Source: CAIWHR01 sp040006895 (GTDB lineage Bacteria; Pseudomonadota; Gammaproteobacteria; Burkholderiales; Casimicrobiaceae). From it: DNA of 64,000 nt. Under the pieces are notes generated by a model. That model saw only the letters and a list, made by a program, of their open reading frames with translations, was not told the origin of the DNA and did not search any database. How positions within the stretch are numbered: the stretch's first letter is position 1; every line of letters starts with the position of its first letter. Both the position numbers and the translations under genes were made by a program. This document shows, piece after piece, positions 17,628-25,152 of the stretch. The stretch lies in NCBI GenBank assembly GCA_040006895.1, contig JBDTWB010000001.1:1-64000 (forward strand), written 5' to 3'.

Positions 17628-18401
17628 ATGCGTCAGATCATCCTCGACACCGAAACTACCGGCCTCTATCCCGAGCAGGGACACAAGATCATCGAGATCG
17701 CGGCAGTCGAGGTGGTGAATCGCCGGCCGACGGGGCGGACACTGCACTTCTACCTCGATCCGGAACGCGAGATCGATGCGGGCGCGACCGAGGTGCACGG
17801 CATGACGTGGGAAGATCTCAAGGGTCGCCCGCGGTTTCGCGATGTCGTGCCGGAATTCCTCGATTTCGCGCGCGGCGCGGAATGGATCATCCACAACGCG
17901 CCTTTCGACGTCGCGTTCCTGGATCGCGAGCTGGCCGTGGCCGGATTCCCCTGCTGTGCGCAGGCCTTCGGGAGAGTCGTCGACACCTTGGCGCTGGCGC
18001 GCGACCAGTTTCCGGGCAAGCGCAACAACCTGAATGCGCTCTGCGAGCGGTTCGGCGTGGACAACGCCCACCGTGCGTTGCACGGAGCGCTGCTCGACGC
18101 CCAACTCCTGTCGGAGGTCTATCTCGCGATGACCCGCGGCCAGGAGACGCTCACCATCGATATGGCGAGCGCCTCGCCGCTGGCGGCACTCGCCGCGGGA
18201 GCCAACGCCGCATCGACGCTGCGGCTCGCGCTGTCGATCGTCGCGCCCAGCGAGGAAGAGCTTGCTGCGCACCGCGCTTACCTCGCCGACCTCGAGCGGG
18301 AATCGAAGGGCCGCTGTGTCTGGCTCAAGCTCGAGGCGGAGCCGTCCCCGGAACTGCCGGCTGCGTTCGACCGGTCCCGCGAGGTTGCCGCCGCGGCTTG
18401 A
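17628..18401 (+). CDS. dnaQ: DNA polymerase III epsilon subunit (3'-5' proofreading exonuclease)
   Basis: 257-residue DEDDh exonuclease that proofreads for the replicative polymerase. Exo I is DTETTG (residues 7-12), Exo II is HNAPFDVAFLD and Exo III is HRALHGALLDAQLL with the DEDDh histidine. The C-terminal tail is the expected polymerase alpha-binding region. The ATG was set by the conserved MRQIILDTETTG start; a TAGAAT at 17593-17598 may be its -10. It is convergent with the PEP-CTERM gene. Its intact site contrasts with the degraded exonuclease site of PolA in this same window. Confidence 0.94.
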   Translation: MRQIILDTETTGLYPEQGHKIIEIAAVEVVNRRPTGRTLHFYLDPEREIDAGATEVHGMTWEDLKGRPRFRDVVPEFLDFARGAEWIIHNAPFDVAFLDRELAVAGFPCCAQAFGRVVDTLALARDQFPGKRNNLNALCERFGVDNAHRALHGALLDAQLLSEVYLAMTRGQETLTIDMASASPLAALAAGANAASTLRLALSIVAPSEEELAAHRAYLADLERESKGRCVWLKLEAEPSPELPAAFDRSREVAAAA

Positions 18402-18451
18402 GTCGCCGCGAGGCGAAGACCGGCTGGATCCCGCTTCGGTGACCGCGTGTG

Positions 18452-19249
18452 CTAGGTCCGGTCCGCGGGAGACGCCCGCCGACCCCTGCGCAGGCCGAGG
18501 GCCGCGAGGCCAAGTCCCAGCAGGGCCAGGGAGCCCGGCTCGGGAACGGTGACCGACGACGTCCTCTGGAATCCCGTGATCTGGTCCTGCTTGCTGTCGT
18601 TCTCGAGCCGCACGACATATTGCGCGCCCAGGCTGCCGGTCGTGGCCATCGCCGTGTGGAACAGACCGAGGGCGTCCGACGTCGGCTGATCGAGGCCGGA
18701 GGCCGTGAAATTGCCAAGCGTCAGATCCCACGCGGTGTCGTAACGCGTCTCCCAGATGCCGATCTGGATGGCCGCGGCGACGTTGACGGCCGGAATGTTG
18801 TACGGGGTTGTCGTGTAGGCGCTGATCGGATTCAACCAGGCGAACGGCGTGGCGCCGCCGAGTACGGAATTGACCGCGCCCAGGAAGTCGAGGGTCGCTG
18901 CCGTCACGCCCGCATTGTTGAGGGTGTAGGTGACTGTGCTGCCGCCCGTGAAGTACTGCGTCAGCTCGTAGCAGTAGGTGTAAATGCTGCCGTTGATGCC
19001 GTCCACCAGGTCGGCGAGGGCCACGCCGTTGGGGTTGGTCGCGATGCCGTGGTAGCGGTCGGGATACACGGTTCCATTGTTGTCCACGGATGACACCGGA
19101 TCGTGCGCATGGAACGTGATCTGGTCGGTGGGGTTCTGCGGATTGAAGGGATTGGAATCCCAGTGCAGGTCGATGGTGGCGGCGGAGGCTGTTCCAAACG
19201 CGAGACTCAGCGCAATCAGGATGGGCGGGACGGTTTTGCTCACTTGCAT
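18452..19249 (-). CDS. PEP-CTERM exported protein with possible thioester domain
   Basis: 265 residues with a Sec signal peptide (hydrophobic residues 9-23, cut near TASA-A). The C-terminal sorting tag is complete: VPEP at 235-238, a hydrophobic helix and the basic tail RRGRR. Such tags are handled by an exosortase (EpsH/XrtA type), which is not in this window. The mature part has a single cysteine, C93 in YTYCYEL, and AIQIGIWE with Q162. The pair resembles Cys-Gln thioester domains (C plus Q-x-A/G-I-W), which is my inference. A candidate sigma-54 promoter lies upstream. It is likely extracellular or outer-surface associated. Confidence 0.88.
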   Translation of the reverse strand: MQVSKTVPPILIALSLAFGTASAATIDLHWDSNPFNPQNPTDQITFHAHDPVSSVDNNGTVYPDRYHGIATNPNGVALADLVDGINGSIYTYCYELTQYFTGGSTVTYTLNNAGVTAATLDFLGAVNSVLGGATPFAWLNPISAYTTTPYNIPAVNVAAAIQIGIWETRYDTAWDLTLGNFTASGLDQPTSDALGLFHTAMATTGSLGAQYVVRLENDSKQDQITGFQRTSSVTVPEPGSLALLGLGLAALGLRRGRRASPADRT

Positions 19250-19280
19250 TCTCCAGGGACGGGTGTCGGGTCACCCAGAA

Positions 19281-19297
19281 AGCAATGCTTATGCCGT
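19281..19297 (-). promoter_or_regulatory. Candidate sigma-54 promoter of the PEP-CTERM gene
   Basis: On the minus strand the site reads A-CGGCATA-AGCA-TTGCT: perfect -12 block, weaker -24 block, exact GG-N10-GC spacing (GG at 19295-19294, GC at 19283-19282). The predicted start near 19270 gives a leader of about 20 nt. PEP-CTERM genes in other Proteobacteria are reported to depend on RpoN and the PrsK/PrsR system, which supports the reading. Confidence 0.5.
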
Positions 19298-19305
19298 TTC
19301 ATAAG
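19288..19305. repeat. Inverted repeat overlapping the PEP-CTERM promoter
   Basis: CTTATG and CATAAG, perfect 6-bp arms separated by CCGTTT, straddle the -24 element. It could be a regulator site or an incidental dyad. Confidence 0.4.
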
Positions 19306-19352
19306 CTACTGTTTAAAATGACGATTAATGAGTCACCTTGGGTGAAGTGTAA

Positions 19353-19396
19353 GCGACATCGACATTGAACGCCGTGTGTCGTACAAGGCGACATCG
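19353..19396. promoter_or_regulatory. Possible upstream activator sites of the PEP-CTERM gene
   Basis: GCGACATCG occurs twice (19353-19361 and 19388-19396), 35 bp apart and about 85-125 bp upstream of the predicted start. The second copy overlaps an inverted repeat TGTCG-N7-CGACA (19377-19393). Distance and duplication fit enhancer sites for a sigma-54 activator, but the motif is not one I can assign to a known protein. Confidence 0.3.
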
Positions 19397-19535
19397 GTGT
19401 ACCTGGCGCGAGCCGGTGGCGAGAGCTGCCGACGTAGAATGGCGTGGCCCCGCGCCGATGACTGCAAGGCCGCGCTAAGCGGGGTGCGGCGCGGGCGCAC
19501 CCCGAGACGCCCTTGATCCAACGTTCCCATACCGG

Positions 19536-21050
19536 ATGCCCACTGACTACCTCCAGAAGATCCTGACCGCGAGGGTCTACGATGTTGCGATCGAGTCTCC
19601 GCTCGAGCTCGCGCCCGTTCTTTCGCGCCGGCTCGGCAATCGCGTGCTACTGAAGCGCGAGGACCAGCAAGTCGTCTTCTCGTTCAAGCTACGCGGCGCC
19701 TACAACAAGATGGCGAACCTCGCGCCGGCCGAGCGTGACCGCGGGGTGATCTGCGCGTCGGCCGGCAATCACGCGCAGGGCGTGGCGCTCGCTGCGCAGA
19801 AGCTAGCCTGCAAGGCGATCATCGTCATGCCGGTCACGACCCCCCACATCAAGATCGCGGCGGTCGAGGCACGGGGTGCGCAGGTCGTGCTGCACGGCGA
19901 TTCGTACAGCGATGCCTATGCACACGCGCTCGATCTGCAGCGCGAGACCGGCGCGACCTTCGTGCATCCCTACGACGACCCGGATGTCATCGCCGGCCAG
20001 GGCACGATCGGGATGGAGATCCTGCGGCAATGCCAGGGGCCACTGGATGCCATCTTCGTCGCGGTCGGCGGCGGCGGATTGATCGCCGGCATCGCCGCTT
20101 ATGTGAAGCGCGTCCGGCCGGAGGTTCGTATCATCGGCGTGGAACCCGAGGACTCGGACGCGATGACCCGTTCGCTGGCAGCGGGCGCGCGCATCACGCT
20201 TTCCCATGTCGGCTTGTTCGCCGATGGCGTCGCGGTGAAGCAGGTCGGCGAGGAGACGTTTCGCCTGGCGCGGGAGTACGTCGACGAAATGATCACCGTC
20301 GACACCGACGCGACCTGCGCCGCGCTCAAGGACGTCTTCGAGGACACGCGCTCCGTCCTCGAGCCTGCCGGCGCGCTCTCGGTGGCCGGGCTCAAGGCCT
20401 GGTGCACACGCGAGCAGGTCACCGATCGCACGCTCGTGGCCATCGCCTGCGGTGCCAACATGAATTTCGACCGTTTGCGCTTCGTGGCTGAGCGCGCCGA
20501 GCTGGGCGAGCAGCGCGAGGCGATCCTGGCCGTGACCATCCCGGAGCGGCCGGGGAGCTTCCGTGCGTTTTGCGAACTCCTCGGCAAGCGCTCCATCACC
20601 GAGTTCAACTATCGCTACGGTGATCCGCACACCGCGCACATCTTCGTCGGCATCGAGGTCGCCAACCGGCGCGAGACCGAGGACCTGCTCGGCGAGCTCG
20701 CCAAGCGGCGGATCGAGGCTTATGACCTCACCGACAACGAGATGGCCAAGCTCCACGTGCGCCACCTCGTCGGTGGGCATGCGCCCACGGCGGAGCACGA
20801 GATCGTGTACCGCTTCGAGTTTCCGGAACGCCCAGGCGCGCTGATGGGTTTCCTCGAGGCCATGAGCGGGAACTGGAACATCAGCCTGTTCCACTATCGC
20901 AACCACGGCGCCGACTACGGTCGGGTGCTCGTGGGTATGCAGGTCCCTCCCGCGGATAAGGCCGAATTTCAGGCCTTTCTCGACCGATTGGGCTACGACT
21001 GCATCGACGAAACTGCAAATCCTGCCTACCGCCTCTTTCTGGGAAGCTGA
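19536..21050 (+). CDS. ilvA: Threonine ammonia-lyase, biosynthetic
   Basis: 504-residue PLP enzyme converting threonine to 2-oxobutanoate, the first step of isoleucine synthesis. The PLP lysine is K51 in SFKLRGAYNK, and the phosphate-binding loop is VGGGGLIAG. After about residue 325 come two ACT-like regulatory domains (starting EAILAVTIPERPGSF and YRFEFPERPGALMGF), so this is the long, isoleucine-feedback type. It is divergent from the PEP-CTERM gene. No leader-peptide attenuator was recognised upstream. Confidence 0.95.
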   Translation: MPTDYLQKILTARVYDVAIESPLELAPVLSRRLGNRVLLKREDQQVVFSFKLRGAYNKMANLAPAERDRGVICASAGNHAQGVALAAQKLACKAIIVMPVTTPHIKIAAVEARGAQVVLHGDSYSDAYAHALDLQRETGATFVHPYDDPDVIAGQGTIGMEILRQCQGPLDAIFVAVGGGGLIAGIAAYVKRVRPEVRIIGVEPEDSDAMTRSLAAGARITLSHVGLFADGVAVKQVGEETFRLAREYVDEMITVDTDATCAALKDVFEDTRSVLEPAGALSVAGLKAWCTREQVTDRTLVAIACGANMNFDRLRFVAERAELGEQREAILAVTIPERPGSFRAFCELLGKRSITEFNYRYGDPHTAHIFVGIEVANRRETEDLLGELAKRRIEAYDLTDNEMAKLHVRHLVGGHAPTAEHEIVYRFEFPERPGALMGFLEAMSGNWNISLFHYRNHGADYGRVLVGMQVPPADKAEFQAFLDRLGYDCIDETANPAYRLFLGS

Positions 21051-21386
21051 AGCGCGGCGCGCCCGGGGTCGCCGGCGATTCTCGATCCGTTCGCAGCGGG
21101 GTACGGGGGGCGCGAAGCGGAGGCACTCGAAGGCGGCGCGGGGCGGGTTCTCGGGGCGGGTTCTTTCCCCGTCCAACCGACGTGGCGGGTCAGGGAATGC
21201 CGTCCAGCGGCACCGCCGCCGAATTGGCGACGGCATAAAACATGGCGGCATGTTGCGTAAACCGCGAATTCAACGGCAACTTCGCCATTACGGCAAGGTT
21301 TATGCTCTATGCAGCCCTCTGCCGGCGTGTCAAACTGGCTGCGACGGCAATCCGGACTGCGACGGCGGCCGGGAAGGAGATAGAGC
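21051..21386. other. Intergenic region upstream of the Pil-Chp cluster
   Basis: No gene is supported here. It must contain the pilG promoter, but no good sigma-70 pair was found. A perfect inverted repeat AACATG-GCGG-CATGTT lies at 21239-21254. Overlapping it, TGGCGGCATGTTGC resembles a sigma-54 site but has GG-N9-GC, one base short of the required spacing. GGAAGGAGA before pilG is its ribosome binding site. Confidence 0.5.
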
Positions 21387-21782
21387 GTGGGCGAGCATAA
21401 CCCCCTGTCGGGCGTGAAGGTGATGGTGATCGACGATTCGAACACCATCCGCCGGAGTGCGGAAATCTTCCTGCTGCAGGCCGGATGTACCGTGATCCTG
21501 GCCGAGGACGGGTTCGACGCCCTGGCCAAGATCACCGATCACCGCCCCGAGATCGTCTTCGTCGACATCATGATGCCCCGGCTGGACGGTTACCAGACGT
21601 GCGCCCTCATCAAAAAGAACGGCCGGTTCCAGGGCACCCCCGTGATCATGCTGTCCTCCAAGGACGGTCTTTTCGACCGGGCCCGCGGCCGCATGGTCGG
21701 CTCGGACCAGTACCTCACCAAGCCCTTCACCAAGGAGAGCTTGCTCAAAGCCGTCGCCAATCACGTCAGGACGGCGGCCTAG
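21387..21782 (+). CDS. pilG: Twitching motility response regulator PilG
   Basis: 131-residue single receiver (CheY-like) domain. The acidic pocket is VIDDS, the phospho-acceptor aspartate is in FVDIMMP, and the conserved Thr/Ser and Lys are in VIMLSSKD and TKPFTK. It starts at GTG with GGAAGGAGA well placed upstream. In the Pil-Chp system PilG relays ChpA signals to type IV pilus extension and cAMP. It is first in the pilG-pilH-pilI-pilJ-chpA run. Confidence 0.93.
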   Translation: MGEHNPLSGVKVMVIDDSNTIRRSAEIFLLQAGCTVILAEDGFDALAKITDHRPEIVFVDIMMPRLDGYQTCALIKKNGRFQGTPVIMLSSKDGLFDRARGRMVGSDQYLTKPFTKESLLKAVANHVRTAA

Positions 21783-21834
21783 CCAGACACCCCCAGGCCC
21801 GCTTTTAAGCTCGCCAGTTCCCCAACTCCATACC

Positions 21835-22200
21835 ATGGCCATCAAGACCATCCTCGTCGTCGACGATTCGCCCACCGAGCGGCACATGCTCCGCGACCTG
21901 CTCAGCAAGGCCGGGTTCGCCGTCCTTGCCAGCGAGAACGGCGAGGATGCAATCCGCCAGGCCAAGGCGGAGCTGCCCGACCTCATCCTCATGGACGTGG
22001 TCATGCCCGGACTCAACGGCTTCCAGGCGACGCGCGCCATCAGCCGCGATCCCGAAACCCGGCGCATACCGATCATCATGTGCACCTCGAAGAGCCAGGA
22101 GACCGACAAGATCTGGGGCATGCGTCAGGGCGCCCGCGATTACGTCGTCAAGCCCGTCAACCGTGACGAGCTCCTGACCAAGATCGCTGCGCTGGGCTAG
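21835..22200 (+). CDS. pilH: Twitching motility response regulator PilH
   Basis: 121-residue receiver domain with DD in VVDDSPTERHMLRDLL, the phospho-aspartate in ILMDVVMPG, IMCTSKSQETD and the lysine in YVVKPVNRDEL. The TSKSQETDKIWGMRQGA stretch is typical of PilH. PilH is considered a phosphate sink or antagonist of PilG. It lies 52 bp after pilG and 11 bp before pilI. Confidence 0.93.
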   Translation: MAIKTILVVDDSPTERHMLRDLLSKAGFAVLASENGEDAIRQAKAELPDLILMDVVMPGLNGFQATRAISRDPETRRIPIIMCTSKSQETDKIWGMRQGARDYVVKPVNRDELLTKIAALG

Positions 22201-22211
22201 CCGAGACGTCC

Positions 22212-22745
22212 ATGGCACGCGCCGCCAAGCTCGATCTTCGCCAGTTCCAGCAGGAGCTCGCGACCCGGCTGGCGAGCAAGACCACGGCCCAGGTCGAGTC
22301 CTCGCGGCTGGGTGTGGCATGCGGCGGCGAGAACTGGCTGGTACGCCTGGCCGATGCCGCGGAAGTGATCGCGCTACCCCCGGTCGCCTCGGTCCCGCTT
22401 ACCAAGCCGTGGTTCTGCGGAGTCGCGAATGTGCGCGGGAACCTCTACACCGTCATCGATTTCGCCCGGTTCCTGGGGCGCGGTGACGCCCCGGCAGCAC
22501 CCGGTGCGGCAGCGCAGAGCCGGCTGGTGGTGTTCGGACCCCGTGTCGGCGAATTGCGCGCGAGCATCGTCGTGCAGCGCGTGCTGGGGCTGCGTAACGT
22601 CACCGAGCTCGCGCCCGGGTCGCCGGTCGAGGATGCGCCGGCGTGGTACGGCCAGCGATGGATGGATGCAAACGGCAGTGCGTGGCAGGAAATCGACCTC
22701 GCGCGTCTTGCGCAGGATCCCGGATTCCTGCACGTCGGCGCGTAG
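22212..22745 (+). CDS. pilI: CheW-like adaptor PilI
   Basis: 177-residue CheW-domain protein coupling the PilJ receptor to the ChpA kinase. The domain covers roughly residues 33-170. WFCGVANVRGNLYTVIDFARFLG is the typical CheW beta strand region, written here only to residue-level pattern V-x-N-V-R-G-x-L-x-x-V-I-D. The N-terminal helix is amphipathic. The gene is translated 11 bp after pilH. Confidence 0.88.
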   Translation: MARAAKLDLRQFQQELATRLASKTTAQVESSRLGVACGGENWLVRLADAAEVIALPPVASVPLTKPWFCGVANVRGNLYTVIDFARFLGRGDAPAAPGAAAQSRLVVFGPRVGELRASIVVQRVLGLRNVTELAPGSPVEDAPAWYGQRWMDANGSAWQEIDLARLAQDPGFLHVGA

Positions 22746-22781
22746 CCGACCCGCGCACGTCCTTCGGGCAATGGAGAACAC

Positions 22782-24989
22782 ATGGCATCGATTTTGAAAT
22801 TGCCGCGGATGCTGAGCGGCGAAAAATCTGCGGTCGCCCTGGCCGCCGGGGGCGCCCTCACCGACGAGGGCGCGCCCACCACGCAGGTACGGATGTCCCA
22901 GGAATATGACCCGCTCGCCCACGTGTCGATGATGGATCAGGTTCGTGCCTCCGCGGCTTCGCCGAGCGCTCCGGCGCCGCTGCCGCTGATCGGCCGCCTC
23001 CCGGTCACCAAGCAGGTGCAGATCCTGCTCGTCCTGATGGTGGTGTTCTTCGCCCTCGCGGGCATCATGCTGTGGCTCGATGCCCGCACATCCGCGCAGC
23101 ACGGCGGAGCCAGTGCCACCGCGACGGAGATGCAAATGCTGTCGCAGCGTCTCGCCCGCAGTACCGCGCTGGCCGCGCAGGGTCAGGTCGGCGCGTTTCC
23201 GGCGGTCAGGGACAGCCGCGATCGCTTTCGCGCCGACCTCGAGGCGCTTGCCAACGGTGGCCCGAGCAAGGGGGTCAATCTCGACGCTACCCGCGACGAG
23301 GACGTCGTGAAGCTGCTCGCCGACATTCGCACGCGCTGGGATCGCGTCGACGCCAACGCCGAAAAGGTGCTGCAGAACCAGGATGCGCTGCTTGCCTTGT
23401 CGACCGGCCTTGCGACGATCAACCAGGGCAACAACGTACTCCTGGATATCGCCCAGCAGGCGGCGCAGCAGATCGCGCAAGGCGGCGGGACACTGCGCGA
23501 GGTGGACGCCGCGAACCAGCTTGCCGTGCTGTCGCAGCGCATCGCCAAGAACGCCAATGCGCTCGCCTCGGCGGAGGAGATCGACGCCGACGTGGCGTTC
23601 CTGCTCGGCAAGGACACGTCGACGTTTCGCGATCTTGCGGCCGCGCTCCTGAAAGGCAGCGACTCGCTCCGCCTCGCCGCGGTGCGCAACGAGGATGCGC
23701 GCACGAGTATCGGCGAGATCCAGAAGCGTTTCGCGGGCTACGACACCGGGGTCGGCGCCATCCTGAAGAACATGAACCGGCTGTTGACCGCCAAGCAGTC
23801 CGCGCGCGCGGTCAACGGCGACTCGGAAGCGCTCTTGAGCGACACCACCAAGCTGGCGGACGCCTTCGAAAGCGGTGGCCGTGCAGGCGCGTGGGCTGCG
23901 CTCCTGTGCGGTTTGTTCGGTCTTGCTTTCCTCGGCCTCCTCGCCAAGGTGTCGCGCGACGACGCCCGCTCGCGGGCGTTCGCCAGCGAGCACGAGAACA
24001 AGCGCAACCAGGAGGCGATCCTGCGGCTGCTCAACGAAATGGGCAACCTGGCGGATGGCGACCTGACCGTCCAGGCCTCGGTCACCGAGGACGTCACCGG
24101 CGCCATCGCCGATTCGATCAACTTCACCATCGAGGAGCTGCGTACTCTCGTGAAGGGCATCAACTTCGCGACCGACGAGGTGGCGCGCGCCACCCAGGAC
24201 GCGCAGGCCATTTCCAATCGGTTGTTCGAGGCGTCGCAGCGGCAGAATCGCGAGATCCAGCAGGCCTCGGCGTCGGTGGTGCAGATGGCGCAGTCGATCG
24301 GTGAAGTCTCACAATCGGCGGCGCAGTCCGCGCGCGTGGCCCAGCAATCGCTTTCGGCCGCCGAGATGGGTGCGCAGTCGGTGCAGAACCAGATCACCGG
24401 CATGAACGAGATCCGCAGCCAGATCCAGGACACGTCCAAGCGCATCAAGCGCCTCGGCGAGAGCTCGCTGGAGATCGGCGAGATCGTCGAGCTGATCTCC
24501 GACATTACCGAGCAGACCAACGTGCTGGCACTGAACGCCGCGATTCAGGCCGCTTCCGCGGGCGAGGCCGGTCGTGGATTCACGGTCGTGGCCGAGGAGG
24601 TGCAGCGGCTGGCCGAGCGATCGGCCGAAGCGACCCGCCAGATCGAGGCGATCGTGAAGACCATTCAGGCTGACACGCAGGATGCCGTCGCGGCCATGGA
24701 GAAGAGCACGGTCGGCGTGGTGGAAGGGACGAAGCTATCCGATGCCGCGGGCCAGGCGCTCGAGGAGATCCGCAAGGTGTCGCGCGAGCTCGCATCGCTG
24801 ATCGATGGCATCTCCGCGCAAACCCAGAAGCAGTCGACCTCGGTGAGTGACGTCACCCGAGGGATGCAGGGCATCCTGCGAATCTCGGAAGAGACCACCG
24901 AAGGCACCAAGCAGACCACCGTGTCGATCGGCCAGCTGACCAAGCTCGCGGCGGAACTGCGCAGTTCGGTCGCAGGCTTCAAGCTCTGA
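22782..24989 (+). CDS. pilJ: Methyl-accepting chemotaxis protein PilJ
   Basis: 735-residue receptor of the type IV pilus chemosensory system. A cytoplasmic N-terminus of about 75 residues precedes TM1 (about 78-99). The periplasmic PilJ-type helical modules (about 110-360) repeat the motif MLSQRLAR / VLSQRIAKN. TM2 follows at about 366-388, then HAMP-like and long coiled-coil signalling regions. The hairpin tip (about 575-612) includes LNAAIQAASAGEAGRGF, with Ala in place of the Arg of classical receptors, as in PilJ. GGAG precedes the ATG. No methyltransferase gene follows directly. Confidence 0.93.
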   Translation: MASILKLPRMLSGEKSAVALAAGGALTDEGAPTTQVRMSQEYDPLAHVSMMDQVRASAASPSAPAPLPLIGRLPVTKQVQILLVLMVVFFALAGIMLWLDARTSAQHGGASATATEMQMLSQRLARSTALAAQGQVGAFPAVRDSRDRFRADLEALANGGPSKGVNLDATRDEDVVKLLADIRTRWDRVDANAEKVLQNQDALLALSTGLATINQGNNVLLDIAQQAAQQIAQGGGTLREVDAANQLAVLSQRIAKNANALASAEEIDADVAFLLGKDTSTFRDLAAALLKGSDSLRLAAVRNEDARTSIGEIQKRFAGYDTGVGAILKNMNRLLTAKQSARAVNGDSEALLSDTTKLADAFESGGRAGAWAALLCGLFGLAFLGLLAKVSRDDARSRAFASEHENKRNQEAILRLLNEMGNLADGDLTVQASVTEDVTGAIADSINFTIEELRTLVKGINFATDEVARATQDAQAISNRLFEASQRQNREIQQASASVVQMAQSIGEVSQSAAQSARVAQQSLSAAEMGAQSVQNQITGMNEIRSQIQDTSKRIKRLGESSLEIGEIVELISDITEQTNVLALNAAIQAASAGEAGRGFTVVAEEVQRLAERSAEATRQIEAIVKTIQADTQDAVAAMEKSTVGVVEGTKLSDAAGQALEEIRKVSRELASLIDGISAQTQKQSTSVSDVTRGMQGILRISEETTEGTKQTTVSIGQLTKLAAELRSSVAGFKL

Positions 24990-25152
24990 GCCGCGTCGTG
25001 ACCCGGGGAGACGCGGGCGAGCTCGTCCCAGGCGGCGCGCCGCGTCGGCTGCGCGGCGTCCCGGGCTGCGCCGGGGACGGGCCCGCTTCTTGCTCGACAT
25101 AGCGCTGGGCGAATCCCCGGCTGAACCCCCACCCATCGCAGGAGCGACCCTC

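Noticed and set aside
15590..17629. Antisense 680-codon frame across the kinase and phosphatase genes
   Set aside because: Kinase and PP2C motifs settle the coding strand; the opposite frame has no domain.
21245..21256. TGGCGGCATGTTGC as a sigma-54 promoter for pilG
   Set aside because: GG and GC are 9 bp apart, not 10. RpoN rarely tolerates this spacing, so it is not listed as a promoter.
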